Shown here one piece after another: positions 9,318 through 16,348 of a stretch of 64,000 bases of DNA. Both the position numbers and the translations under genes were made by a program. The DNA is from Achromobacter spanius (lineage in GTDB: Bacteria; Pseudomonadota; Gammaproteobacteria; Burkholderiales; Burkholderiaceae_B): NCBI RefSeq assembly GCF_029637605.1, contig NZ_CP121261.1:1054001-1118000 (forward strand), in the 5' to 3' direction. Position 1 is the first letter of the stretch. Every line of letters starts with the position of its first letter. The notes under the pieces were generated by a model that did not search any database, had not been told where the DNA came from, and saw only the letters and a program-made list of their open reading frames with translations.

Positions 9318-10231
9318 GAGGCGGCTCGCACGCGGGGGTCCAGCCAACCGTTGATCAGGTCGGCGACAAGAGTCAGGACGATGTAGATCAGCGCAAAGAT
9401 CAGGATCAACGCCTGCATCGTGGGAAAGTCGCCGCGCAGGATCGAGGTCCAGGCCAGCAGGCCCGCGCCGTTGATGGCGAAGACGGTTTCAATGACGACG
9501 GAGCCCGCCAGCAAGGTGCCCATCTGCGCGGCGGCCAGCGACACGAGCGGGCGCAGCGCATTGCGCAGCGCGTACTTCAACACCACGCTGGGACCGCCCA
9601 GGCCCATGGCGCGGGCCGTGCGGATGTAGTCGGTGGCCAGCACGGTTTCCATTTCGGATTTCATCAGCCGCAGCATGGCGGGCATGGCGAAGAGCCCCAG
9701 CGCCACCACCGGCATCACGTAGTGCTTCCAGGTGTCGAAGCCCGAGGCGGGCAGCCATTGGTTGCGCACGCTGAACACGATGATCAACAGGAACGCCAGG
9801 CAGAACGGCGGCATGGCTTGCGCGCAGGCCGACAGCAGCATGGTGGCGCGATCGGCCAGCGAGCCCTTGCGCATGCCGGCCAGCACACCCAGCGGAATGG
9901 CAAGCAGCAGCGCGAAGGCCATGGCGGCCAGGCCCAGCTTGGCGGTGGCGGGGAAGTGCTGGCTCAACAGTTCGGCCACGGGGCGGCTGAAGTACAGGCT
10001 GTCGCCAAAGTCGCCGCGCACCACGCCTGTCAGCCAGCGGCCGTATTGCAGCAGGATGGGGTCGTCAAAGCCGTGCTGTACCGACAGCCGGGCAGCATCC
10101 GCCGCGCTGCCTTCACCGGCCAGTCGGGCAGCCGGGTTGCCGGACGCAAACACCAGCGAAAAGCTGATCAGCGACACGAACACCACCAGCAGGGCGGCAA
10201 CCAGCAAACGGCGAAACAGGAATGCAATCAT
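9314..10231 (-). CDS. Peptide/nickel-type ABC transporter permease (DppB-like)
   Basis: A 305-residue permease starting FLFRRLLVAALLVVFVSLISF, the usual first helix of DppB. A periplasmic loop with GFDDPILLQYGRWL follows, then further helices. The EAA loop (TDYIRTARAMGLG) is the contact site with the ATPases. It begins 145 bases downstream of the binding-protein gene. That gap holds two strong hairpins, a common way to keep the binding protein in excess over the membrane parts. Confidence 0.92.
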   Translation of the reverse strand: MIAFLFRRLLVAALLVVFVSLISFSLVFASGNPAARLAGEGSAADAARLSVQHGFDDPILLQYGRWLTGVVRGDFGDSLYFSRPVAELLSQHFPATAKLGLAAMAFALLLAIPLGVLAGMRKGSLADRATMLLSACAQAMPPFCLAFLLIIVFSVRNQWLPASGFDTWKHYVMPVVALGLFAMPAMLRLMKSEMETVLATDYIRTARAMGLGGPSVVLKYALRNALRPLVSLAAAQMGTLLAGSVVIETVFAINGAGLLAWTSILRGDFPTMQALILIFALIYIVLTLVADLINGWLDPRVRAAS

Positions 10232-10255
10232 GGGTCAACCTTTATGGGCTTGCTT

Positions 10256-10287
10256 CGGCGCGCGTCGATGTGCATCGGCGCGCGCCG
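10256..10287. repeat. Long palindrome between binding-protein and permease genes
   Basis: A near-perfect hairpin: outer arms CGGCGCGCG and CGCGCGCCG, inner arms CGATG and CATCG, one G-T pair between them and a two-base loop. It sits 25 bases before the permease start and likely stabilises the upstream binding-protein mRNA or reduces read-through. Confidence 0.55.
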
Positions 10288-10289
10288 TT

Positions 10290-10329
10290 CCGGTCGGGCG
10301 CGACTTCGGCTGTCACGCGCCCAGACCGG
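10290..10329. repeat. Second intercistronic hairpin
   Basis: The arms CCGGTCGGGCGCG and CGCGCCCAGACCGG pair over 13 bases with one bulged A and a 13-base loop. It lies immediately next to the first palindrome in the 145-base gap after the binding-protein gene. Confidence 0.45.
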
Positions 10330-10376
10330 ATTGGCACAACGGTTGGAACAAGGCCTGGGCGCAAGGGCCCCAAGCT

Positions 10377-11882
10377 TTAGTTCCAGGAGGCCTTGTAGAA
10401 GCGCGGGAACTCGTCGCCATCCACCGAAAAGTTCAGGCCCTTGGCCTGTACGGCGTTCAGCGAGTGGTTCCACAACGGCACCCAGTACGCCTGGTCGGCC
10501 ACGATCTTCAGCGCGGCCGCGTAGTTCTTGGCGCGCAGGTCGCGGTCAACGGACGTGTCGGCCGCTTCCAGAAGCTTGATGACTTCCGGGTTGCGCGCCT
10601 GGTCATCCGGGCCGCCCCGGAAGAAGTTGCTGGTGGACAGCGCCGCGTCGGCAATGCCGTAGGAACCCCAGTTGGACGCCAGCATGGCGGTCTTGCCTTC
10701 GCGCCAGTTGGTCATGGCGGTGCCGTATTGCTGCTCAACCAGGTTCACCTTGATGCCGGCCTGCGCCATCTGGGCGGCGGCGGCGTCCAGGATGCTGCGC
10801 GGCGGGGCCGAGATCACCAGGTCTAGCGTGATGCCGTTGGGGTAGCCGGCTTGGGCCAGCAGTTGCTTGGCGCGGGCCGGGTCGAACTTGTAGGACTGCA
10901 CGTCGGTCGTGCAACCGAACTGCGCGGGGTTGCACGCCGTGTTGATCACCTTGGACGCGCCGCCCACGAGTGCTTTGCGGATGGCTTCGCGGTCGATGGC
11001 GTGGTTGATGGCCTGGCGCACTTCCTGCTTGGCCAGCGGCGACTTGCCGTCGTCAAAGCGCGGGTTCAGCGAGATATAGCTGATGCGCATGATGCTGCTG
11101 CTTTTCACCGTGACCGACGGCGTTTTCTCCATGCGCTTGGCCACGTCGGGCGGCACGCGCCAGATCCAGTCCAGGCCGCCGGACAGCAGCTCGGCGTATT
11201 GGGTGTTGGCATCAGGCAGCACGCGCACCACCAGCTTTTGCACGGCGGGCTTGGGGCCGAAATAATCGTCAAAGCGTTCATACACATAGCGGCTGCCGGG
11301 CTGGCTGTCGGTCAGGCGATACGGGCCCGTGCCGATGGGCTTGGCGCCCATGTCCGACTGATTGGCCTCGTAGTACTTGCGCGGATAGATCGGCAGGTTT
11401 TCCGACAGCATTTCCAGCGCCAGCGGGTAGGGCGTCTTCATCTTGATGCGCACGGTGTCGTCACCGACTTTTTCCGCCTTGGCAATCCAGGCCACCTGGT
11501 TCTGGAAGCGTGCCTTGAAAGCGTCCGACGACACCAGGTTCAGCGTGTAGAGCACGTCGTCGATGGTCAAGAGCGAGCCGTCGTGGAACTTCACGTCGCG
11601 GCGAATGGGCAGTTCGATGGTGGTGTCGTCCACGAACTTGTAGCCCGTGGCGATGGCCGGGCCGAATTCGCCCGTGTCCTGGTTCTTTTGCAGCAGACCC
11701 GAGAAGACCATGCGCGCCAGCGCCAGGCCGGGACGGTCCGATTCCTTGTAGGCGTCCAGCGTGGCGGGCGCCGCGTCGAACGCAATGTTGAGGGAATTGT
11801 CGGCCTTGTTGGCCTGGGCGGCATGAGCGCCCAGCGCCAATAGCGCCGCGCTCACGAACTTCACGGTACGGGTTAGCTGCAT
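10377..11882 (-). CDS. ABC transporter substrate-binding protein, peptide/nickel family (SBP_bac_5)
   Basis: The 501-residue periplasmic receptor has a signal peptide (residues 1-24, ending HAAQA). It then follows the family pattern: LNIAFDAAPATLDAY, the ARMVFSGLLQ segment, FHDGSLLTIDDV, the GTGPYRL motif and a C-terminal WVPLWNH. I set the start at 11882 because it has a fitting AAGGTG ribosome site and gives a proper signal peptide. The frame is open further upstream but without either. These proteins bind peptides, but also nickel, opines, sugars or other small molecules, so the ligand is open. It is the first gene of the ABC operon, 211 bases from the regulator gene. Confidence 0.93.
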   Translation of the reverse strand: MQLTRTVKFVSAALLALGAHAAQANKADNSLNIAFDAAPATLDAYKESDRPGLALARMVFSGLLQKNQDTGEFGPAIATGYKFVDDTTIELPIRRDVKFHDGSLLTIDDVLYTLNLVSSDAFKARFQNQVAWIAKAEKVGDDTVRIKMKTPYPLALEMLSENLPIYPRKYYEANQSDMGAKPIGTGPYRLTDSQPGSRYVYERFDDYFGPKPAVQKLVVRVLPDANTQYAELLSGGLDWIWRVPPDVAKRMEKTPSVTVKSSSIMRISYISLNPRFDDGKSPLAKQEVRQAINHAIDREAIRKALVGGASKVINTACNPAQFGCTTDVQSYKFDPARAKQLLAQAGYPNGITLDLVISAPPRSILDAAAAQMAQAGIKVNLVEQQYGTAMTNWREGKTAMLASNWGSYGIADAALSTSNFFRGGPDDQARNPEVIKLLEAADTSVDRDLRAKNYAAALKIVADQAYWVPLWNHSLNAVQAKGLNFSVDGDEFPRFYKASWN

Positions 11883-12050
11883 GTTTTCACCTTGATATGT
11901 TTTATGTGTTTGGCCTACGGGGTGCTGCGGTGCTGCGATCTTGCTGTGCTGCGACGGTTGCGTTTTTTGCGTTTCGACAGGCAAGCCGCTCCCCTTGCCG
12001 CGGGCGACGCCAATGGCGCCGGCGGTGCATGCACGGTCGGTCAGGGAACG

Positions 12051-12070
12051 GGCCTGATGCGTCTCAGGCC
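12051..12070 (-). terminator. Inverted repeat downstream of the FadR-type regulator
   Basis: Perfect seven-base arms GGCCTGA and TCAGGCC with a six-base loop lie 24 bases beyond the regulator stop codon. The bases that follow are not T-rich, so termination is possible but unproven. The rest of the 211-base gap (11883-12093) holds three copies of TGCTGCG near 11930-11965 and otherwise nothing I recognise. Confidence 0.3.
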
Positions 12071-12093
12071 TGGCGGCTTAGCAGTTCATCAAA

Positions 12094-12825
12094 TCATCGG
12101 ATCCCAACGTTGCCGAAGTCTTCCCGCAAGCGCGCCAGGATGCCGACCAGGTGGTCGTGCATGGCGTGGCGCGCGCGGATGGGATCGCGGTCGACAATGG
12201 CCGCGAGGATGCGTTCGTGTTCTTTCTGGGCTTCGATCCACACCTTGGTGGTCACGAAGTGTTCTTCCAGGCGGTGGAACACCGGGCTCAAGGTGCTCAG
12301 GTGCCAGATGTGCGAAATGGCGGCGGCCAGCGCGGCGTTGCCGCAAGCGGCGCCGATGGCGCTGTGAAAGGCGCGGTCGTGCACGCTGGGGGATTCGGTC
12401 AGCGACATGCCGTCGTGCGCGGCGCGGATGGCCGCAATCTGCGCGGGCGAGGCCTTTTGCGCGGCCAGGGCGGCGCATTCCGGCTCGATCAGCAAGCGCG
12501 TTTCCAAGAGGTCGAAGGGGCCGATGTCGGTGGCTTCGACGCTGTCGGCGGCGGCGGTCGGGGTCGCGTCTTGATACTGGCCGTCTTCACGCGGCTGGCA
12601 CACAAACACGCCCGTGCCCACGCGCACATCCACATAGCCCTCGATTTCCAGGGCGATCAAGGCTTCCCGTACCGACGCCCGGCTGACTTGCAATTGCTCG
12701 GCCAGCTCGCGCTCGGCGGGCAGGCGGCCCCCCGCGGGAAAGTCACCGGCCTTGATGCGCGCGGCGATCTGGTCGGCAATCATGCGGTAAAGGCGGGTTG
12801 AGGCTACGGCCTGTAAGGAAGTCAT
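12094..12825 (-). CDS. GntR-family transcriptional regulator, FadR subfamily (FCD domain)
   Basis: The 243-residue regulator has an N-terminal winged helix (about residues 8-75; GRLPAERELAEQLQVSRASVREAL is its core, with the GTGVFV wing). A C-terminal all-helical FCD domain follows, with metal/ligand residues in DRAFHSAIG, EHERIL and ARHAMHDHL. Such proteins usually repress a nearby catabolic operon and release DNA when they bind an organic acid. The start at 12825 gives the normal N-terminus. Upstream in-frame codons are low-complexity and cover the operator-like palindrome at 12929-12951, which is probably its own binding site. The downstream ABC and TRAP genes are the likely targets. Confidence 0.92.
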   Translation of the reverse strand: MTSLQAVASTRLYRMIADQIAARIKAGDFPAGGRLPAERELAEQLQVSRASVREALIALEIEGYVDVRVGTGVFVCQPREDGQYQDATPTAAADSVEATDIGPFDLLETRLLIEPECAALAAQKASPAQIAAIRAAHDGMSLTESPSVHDRAFHSAIGAACGNAALAAAISHIWHLSTLSPVFHRLEEHFVTTKVWIEAQKEHERILAAIVDRDPIRARHAMHDHLVGILARLREDFGNVGIR

Positions 12826-12928
12826 CGTGGGCGGGGTTGGAGTGTTCGGGACGGTGAGCGTAATAGGTTTGGTGCGGTGGTGTCTTGCGTGGGCGTAAGC
12901 GTGCGCGATGTTGTTGAGGTGCCTGATG

Positions 12929-12951
12929 GTCCAGTGGTCAGGCCACTGGAC
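12929..12951. promoter_or_regulatory. FadR-type operator palindrome
   Basis: Nine-base perfect arms (GTCCAGTGG / CCACTGGAC) with a five-base centre. The core TGGTCAGGCCA matches the FadR-subfamily consensus TNGTNNNACNA at all but one fixed position. It lies 104-126 bases upstream of the FadR-type regulator start, so autoregulation is likely. Confidence 0.6.
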
Positions 12952-13027
12952 GAAATGTACCGGAGCGAACCCGGCTTGGGAACCAGGGGGCTTCAGTTTT
13001 TCGACAGTTTCAGGGAAAACCACTAGC

Positions 13028-13210
13028 GGCGTGGGTGGAACGAAAGCGGCGGGGCATTTGCAGGAAGCGGGCCTGATCCGATACCGCCGTGGGCACATCG
13101 ACGTGATCGACCGCCCCGGCCTGGAGGCGCGCGTGTGCGAGTGCTACACCGTGGTCCGCGATGAATATGACCGCCTGTTGGGTCAGCGCGTGCCTGTCCG
13201 GCGCGCCTGA
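13028..13210 (+). pseudogene. C-terminal fragment of a Crp/Fnr-family regulator
   Basis: About 60 codons read as the end of a Crp/Fnr helix-turn-helix domain: TKAAGHLQEAGLIRY, then RGHIDVIDRPGLE and a CECYTVVRDEYDRLL tail. The family pattern before this is lost around 13028. The open frame continues upstream to an ATG at 12908, but that stretch covers the operator palindrome and looks unrelated. The cNMP-like sensor domain and most of the recognition helix are absent, so it is a remnant. An N-terminal fragment of a similar protein starts only 20 bases downstream. Confidence 0.65.
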
Positions 13211-13230
13211 CCCAAACCCTGGAGCCGTCC

Positions 13231-13515
13231 GTGCCGTACGCCCACTCCGCGCTCCCCGGCATATCCAACCGCCTGCTTGACGCCTTGCCCGACGCTGAGC
13301 GAGCGCGCTTGCTGGGCCGGTTCGACCCCGTTGAACTGGCCTTCGGCCAATGCCTGTTGCAGCCTGGAGGGCGATTGGATGACGTCTACTTTCCCATGGG
13401 TGGCTATGTGTCGCTGATGCTTCCGCTTCCGCGCCGCGGCGCGCTGGAAGTGGGGCTGATCGGCAACGACAGCCGAGCCGTGGCTTGCGAGCCCTTCGGT
13501 CCCCACCCAGCGTAG
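13231..13515 (+). pseudogene. N-terminal fragment of a Crp/Fnr-family regulator
   Basis: A 94-codon frame begins at a GTG with a GGAG site six bases upstream. It reads as the first part of a cNMP-binding-like sensor domain: LLDALPDAERARLL, FGQCLLQPGG, DDVYFPMGGYVSLM, LEVGLIGN. Family members run to about 230-250 residues. Here the similarity stops at GLIGN and the frame ends 15 codons later, eight bases before the convergent hydrolase gene. The rest of the sensor and the DNA-binding domain are missing. It may be transcribed but should not bind DNA. Confidence 0.65.
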
Positions 13516-13522
13516 CGCTTTC

Positions 13523-14491
13523 CTAAGCGGCCAAGTTGCGCTTCAAGGCGTGGATCATGTCTGCGCGCGCCTCTTGTGCTTGCGGCAGCAGGCGCGTCAT
13601 GCCGATGAAGCTGTGCGGCACGCCGGAGTAGACGACCAGCATGGGCGCCGCGCCGGTGGCGAAGAGCTTGTTGGCGAGATCCAGCGTGTCGTCCAGCAGC
13701 GGGTCCAGCGCGGCGGCTTGCAGGATCAGCGGCGGCAGGCCGTTCATGTCGGCATGCAGTGGGGCGACGCCGGGGTCGCTTAACTGCGCGGCGTCGGTAA
13801 CGTACTGCCGCCAATACCAATCCAGCTTTTCCGTGGACAGGCCAAAGCGTCCGTCGCCATAGGCGTCGTGTGAAGGCGTGTCGTCGCGGGCGGAGAGCAT
13901 GCCGTAGATGACGACGCCGGTCTTGATGAAGGCGTCGCCCTCGTCGCGCAGGCGTTGCAGCGCGGCCAGCGTGAGGTTGCCGCCGGCGGATTCGCCGCCG
14001 ACCGACAGGCGCGACGCATCCAGGCCCAAGGAGGGCGCCTGGTCGCGCAGCCAGCGCAGCGCGCCCAGCACCTGTTCCAGCGCGACAGGGTAGCGGGCTT
14101 CGGGCGACAGGGCGTAAGACAGGCCCGCCGTCACGATGCCGGCATCGGCCGCGATCTCGCGTTTCCAGCGGTCCAGTGATTCCAGGTCGCCGTGCGCGAA
14201 GCCGCCGCCATGCAGGTGCAGGTACAAGGGCAGCGGTGCGTCATTCGCGCCTTCCGGGTAGTACAGGCGCAGCGTGGCGGGCACGGACAGATGGTCCAGC
14301 CGATGTTCCTCCACGCGGCCAACGGGGGGCGCGGGCTGGCTCAACCACTGTTGGTAGGCGCGGCTTTTTTCGCGGAATTCAGCGATGGGGGTGGTCAGCA
14401 CGTTGGGCGTGGCTACGCCGTGCTGCTGGGCCAAGGCCTGCGCGGCCAAGACTTCGGGCGCAAGGGTAGGGGTGTGGGAAGCGTCGCTCAT
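13523..14491 (-). CDS. Alpha/beta-hydrolase, hormone-sensitive-lipase family esterase
   Basis: The 322-residue enzyme has the HSL-family oxyanion motif HGGGFAHGD, the nucleophile elbow GESAGG (Ser), the acid residue in DPLLDD and the catalytic His in VPHSFIG. These hydrolases cleave short-chain esters or lactones in the cytosol. I placed the start at 14491 because the codons between it and an upstream start at 14611 are not family-like. There is no signal peptide. It stands alone, facing the broken Crp/Fnr fragment and divergent from the DUF4202 gene. Its physiological substrate is unknown. Confidence 0.88.
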   Translation of the reverse strand: MSDASHTPTLAPEVLAAQALAQQHGVATPNVLTTPIAEFREKSRAYQQWLSQPAPPVGRVEEHRLDHLSVPATLRLYYPEGANDAPLPLYLHLHGGGFAHGDLESLDRWKREIAADAGIVTAGLSYALSPEARYPVALEQVLGALRWLRDQAPSLGLDASRLSVGGESAGGNLTLAALQRLRDEGDAFIKTGVVIYGMLSARDDTPSHDAYGDGRFGLSTEKLDWYWRQYVTDAAQLSDPGVAPLHADMNGLPPLILQAAALDPLLDDTLDLANKLFATGAAPMLVVYSGVPHSFIGMTRLLPQAQEARADMIHALKRNLAA

Positions 14492-14692
14492 GGGAGTCCA
14501 GTAGGGGGGGGCAATGCGGGGAACGCGCCAGTATGACGCGGATTGCGCGGCCCTGCTGAAACCCGCTTGCGCGGCCCCGCTTGGCGCTATCATCGTTGCG
14601 TCCTCGGCCACGCCGGTCCATTGTGTTTTGCCAGGCTTGCTGTTGTCACGCTTGCCTTGTCACCCTTTATCGCCTTCTTGGAAACGCCTCGC

Positions 14693-15274
14693 ATGAACGA
14701 TCGCCTACACCAGACGCTGCTTCGGTTTGACCAGTACAACGGCACCGATCCGAATCTGTTTACCTGGCAGGGCGAGACCTGTCCGCAGGAACTGTTCCTG
14801 GCGCAGAAGCTGCATGAATGGGTGCTGAAGCTGGCGCCGGATGCGCCCTTGCCGCTGGTGCTGGCGTCGCGCTGCCAGCACATCGGGCGCTGGGAGATCA
14901 GCCGCAAGAGCTATCCCGATGGGCGCGTGGGCTATCTGACGTGGCGCAAGGCCTTGGCGCGGCACCATGCCGCCGTGGCGGAAGGCATCCTGCGCGAGAC
15001 GGGCTACGAGGACGAGGTGATCGACCGCGTCAAGACCATCGTCATGAAGCAGGGCATCAAGCAGGACGCGGATGTGCAGACCATGGAAAACGCCTTGTGC
15101 CTGGTGTTCCTGCAATATCAGTACGAAGCCTTTCACCCGGCGCATGGCGAGAAGATCGTGGAGATCTTGCGGAAGTCTTTGCAGAAGATGGACGCGGCGG
15201 GCCACAAGTGGGCGCTGACCTTGCCATATAGCGCGGCGGGGACGGCCTACCTGGAAAAGGCGTTGGCGGCGTAA
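14693..15274 (+). CDS. DUF4202 family protein
   Basis: A 193-residue soluble protein starting MNDRLHQTLLRFD. It matches DUF4202, a family of unknown function found in many proteobacteria and some eukaryotes. It is rich in helices and conserved His, Glu and Trp residues (for example ELFLAQKLHEWV, SRCQHIGRWEI, WRKALARHHA), a pattern reminiscent of HD-domain-like metal hydrolases, though this is only an impression. I start at 14693, which gives the conserved N-terminus. The gene is monocistronic, and the hairpin at 15336-15372 could serve as its terminator too. Confidence 0.85.
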   Translation: MNDRLHQTLLRFDQYNGTDPNLFTWQGETCPQELFLAQKLHEWVLKLAPDAPLPLVLASRCQHIGRWEISRKSYPDGRVGYLTWRKALARHHAAVAEGILRETGYEDEVIDRVKTIVMKQGIKQDADVQTMENALCLVFLQYQYEAFHPAHGEKIVEILRKSLQKMDAAGHKWALTLPYSAAGTAYLEKALAA

Positions 15275-15282
15275 AGGGCGGC

Positions 15283-15314
15283 ACACGTGGCGGTTAACAC
15301 GTGGCGGTTAACAC
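15283..15314. repeat. Two-copy 14-base tandem repeat
   Basis: The unit GTGGCGGTTAACAC occurs back to back (15287-15300 and 15301-15314), preceded by a further ACAC. It lies in the short gap between the DUF4202 stop and the proQ terminator and looks like a recent slippage or duplication. Confidence 0.7.
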
Positions 15315-15335
15315 GCACCACGAGCAAAAACACAC

Positions 15336-15372
15336 AAGCCCGGCCGCGACGATGACGTCGCGAGCCGGGCTT
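15336..15372 (-). terminator. Rho-independent terminator of proQ (possibly bidirectional)
   Basis: A strong stem has outer arms AAGCCCGGC / GCCGGGCTT and inner arms CGCGAC / GTCGCG with a small loop and one unpaired base. On the minus strand it is followed by GTGTGTTTTTGC, a T-rich tail, 42 bases past the proQ stop. Readers from the plus-strand DUF4202 gene would meet the same hairpin. Confidence 0.75.
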
Positions 15373-15414
15373 GTTGCCGTCGTGCAAGCCGGAGCTTGCG
15401 CAAAGGCGGTATGA

Positions 15415-16299
15415 CTACGCAGGCTTGTCGGTGGTCGTATCGTCGGCAGCCTTGGCGGATGCGTCGCTGGACGAAGCCGGCGTGTCGACGGATGCCGAGT
15501 CAGCAGAGATTTCCGTGGGCTTGTCAGCCGAAGACTCAGACTCAGACGAAGCCGAAGATGCAGTTGAAGATGCAACCGACGAGTCGGGCGATGACTCAGC
15601 CGGCGCTTGCGGTGCCGACTGGACCGGCGCCGTGACAGGCGCCGAGACCGGAGCAGCGACGGCAGCAGAGGCCGAAGCGGCGACGTCAGCGGCCGCATTC
15701 GCGGCAGGCGCTTCGCCAGAGGCAGCGGCAGCCGCCGCTTCCTTTTTGGCCTTGTTGCGCGCGGCGGCGTTCTTGGACGCGCTGCGCGAGGCCATGCGCT
15801 TGGCATGCTTGGCTTCGTTGGCGGTGACGGCGCCCGAGGGTTCGCCGTTCAGGTCCACGCGCGGGGCGTCTTCCACCATGCAGGCCCAGTAGCGGCGGCC
15901 ATCACACCAGGTCTTGACCGCTTCCTTGATCTGCGCCTCGTCCAGTTGCAGGGCTTGGGCATGCTGGATCAAGTCGCCCAGCACGCCCAGCTTGAGCGGC
16001 AGCTTCGGGGCGGGATTCTTGGGGAAGGCCTTGGGAAACTGGCGTTGCAGGCGCGAGATCGCGACCACGACCGGGTCCACCGGCGATTCGCGGCGTTCGC
16101 GCTGCGGGCGCTGACCCTTGTCGCCGCTTTGCGAGCGAGCGTTCTTCTCACCGCCTTGCGGGCGCGGGCCCTTGCCGCCACCAGGCGGGCGAGGTCCTTT
16201 GCCGCCGCCTTGCGGACGCGCGTCTTTCTTGGGGGTAGGCTCTTCAGGCGCCTGCTTGGTGATCAAGGCCCGGATCGCGGCTAACTGTTCTAGTCCCAT
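15415..16299 (-). CDS. proQ: ProQ/FinO-family RNA chaperone with long disordered tails
   Basis: The 294-residue protein contains a ProQ/FinO RNA-binding domain at about residues 73-152 (LQRQFPKAFP, PLKLGVLGDL, WCDGRRYWACM, RVDLNG). It would bind small RNAs and mRNA 3' ends. Before it is a basic Gly/Pro/Arg-rich segment (residues 23-70) with repeats of the type KGPRPxGG. After it comes a Lys/Arg stretch (KHAKRM...KNAAARNKAKK), then about 110 residues almost purely Ala, Ser, Thr, Pro, Asp and Glu. E. coli ProQ is about 232 residues with a folded C-terminal domain, which is absent here. An eight-T tract lies about ten bases before the ATG, with no clear ribosome site. Confidence 0.88.
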   Translation of the reverse strand: MGLEQLAAIRALITKQAPEEPTPKKDARPQGGGKGPRPPGGGKGPRPQGGEKNARSQSGDKGQRPQRERRESPVDPVVVAISRLQRQFPKAFPKNPAPKLPLKLGVLGDLIQHAQALQLDEAQIKEAVKTWCDGRRYWACMVEDAPRVDLNGEPSGAVTANEAKHAKRMASRSASKNAAARNKAKKEAAAAAASGEAPAANAAADVAASASAAVAAPVSAPVTAPVQSAPQAPAESSPDSSVASSTASSASSESESSADKPTEISADSASVDTPASSSDASAKAADDTTTDKPA

Positions 16300-16348
16300 G
16301 TGCTACACAAAAAAAAGGTTGAGGCCGTGAGCATCAGCGCTCGGGCGG

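Noticed and set aside
12908..13027. The upstream part of the 100-codon frame that ends in the Crp/Fnr fragment.
   Set aside because: It covers the operator palindrome and is unlike any Crp/Fnr sequence, so I restricted the remnant to 13028-13210.
16309..16342. An eight-T tract with a short GAGC/GCTC stem after the lactate-permease-like gene, considered as a terminator.
   Set aside because: The stem is only four pairs and lies about 12 bases from the T tract, so it does not meet the usual form.
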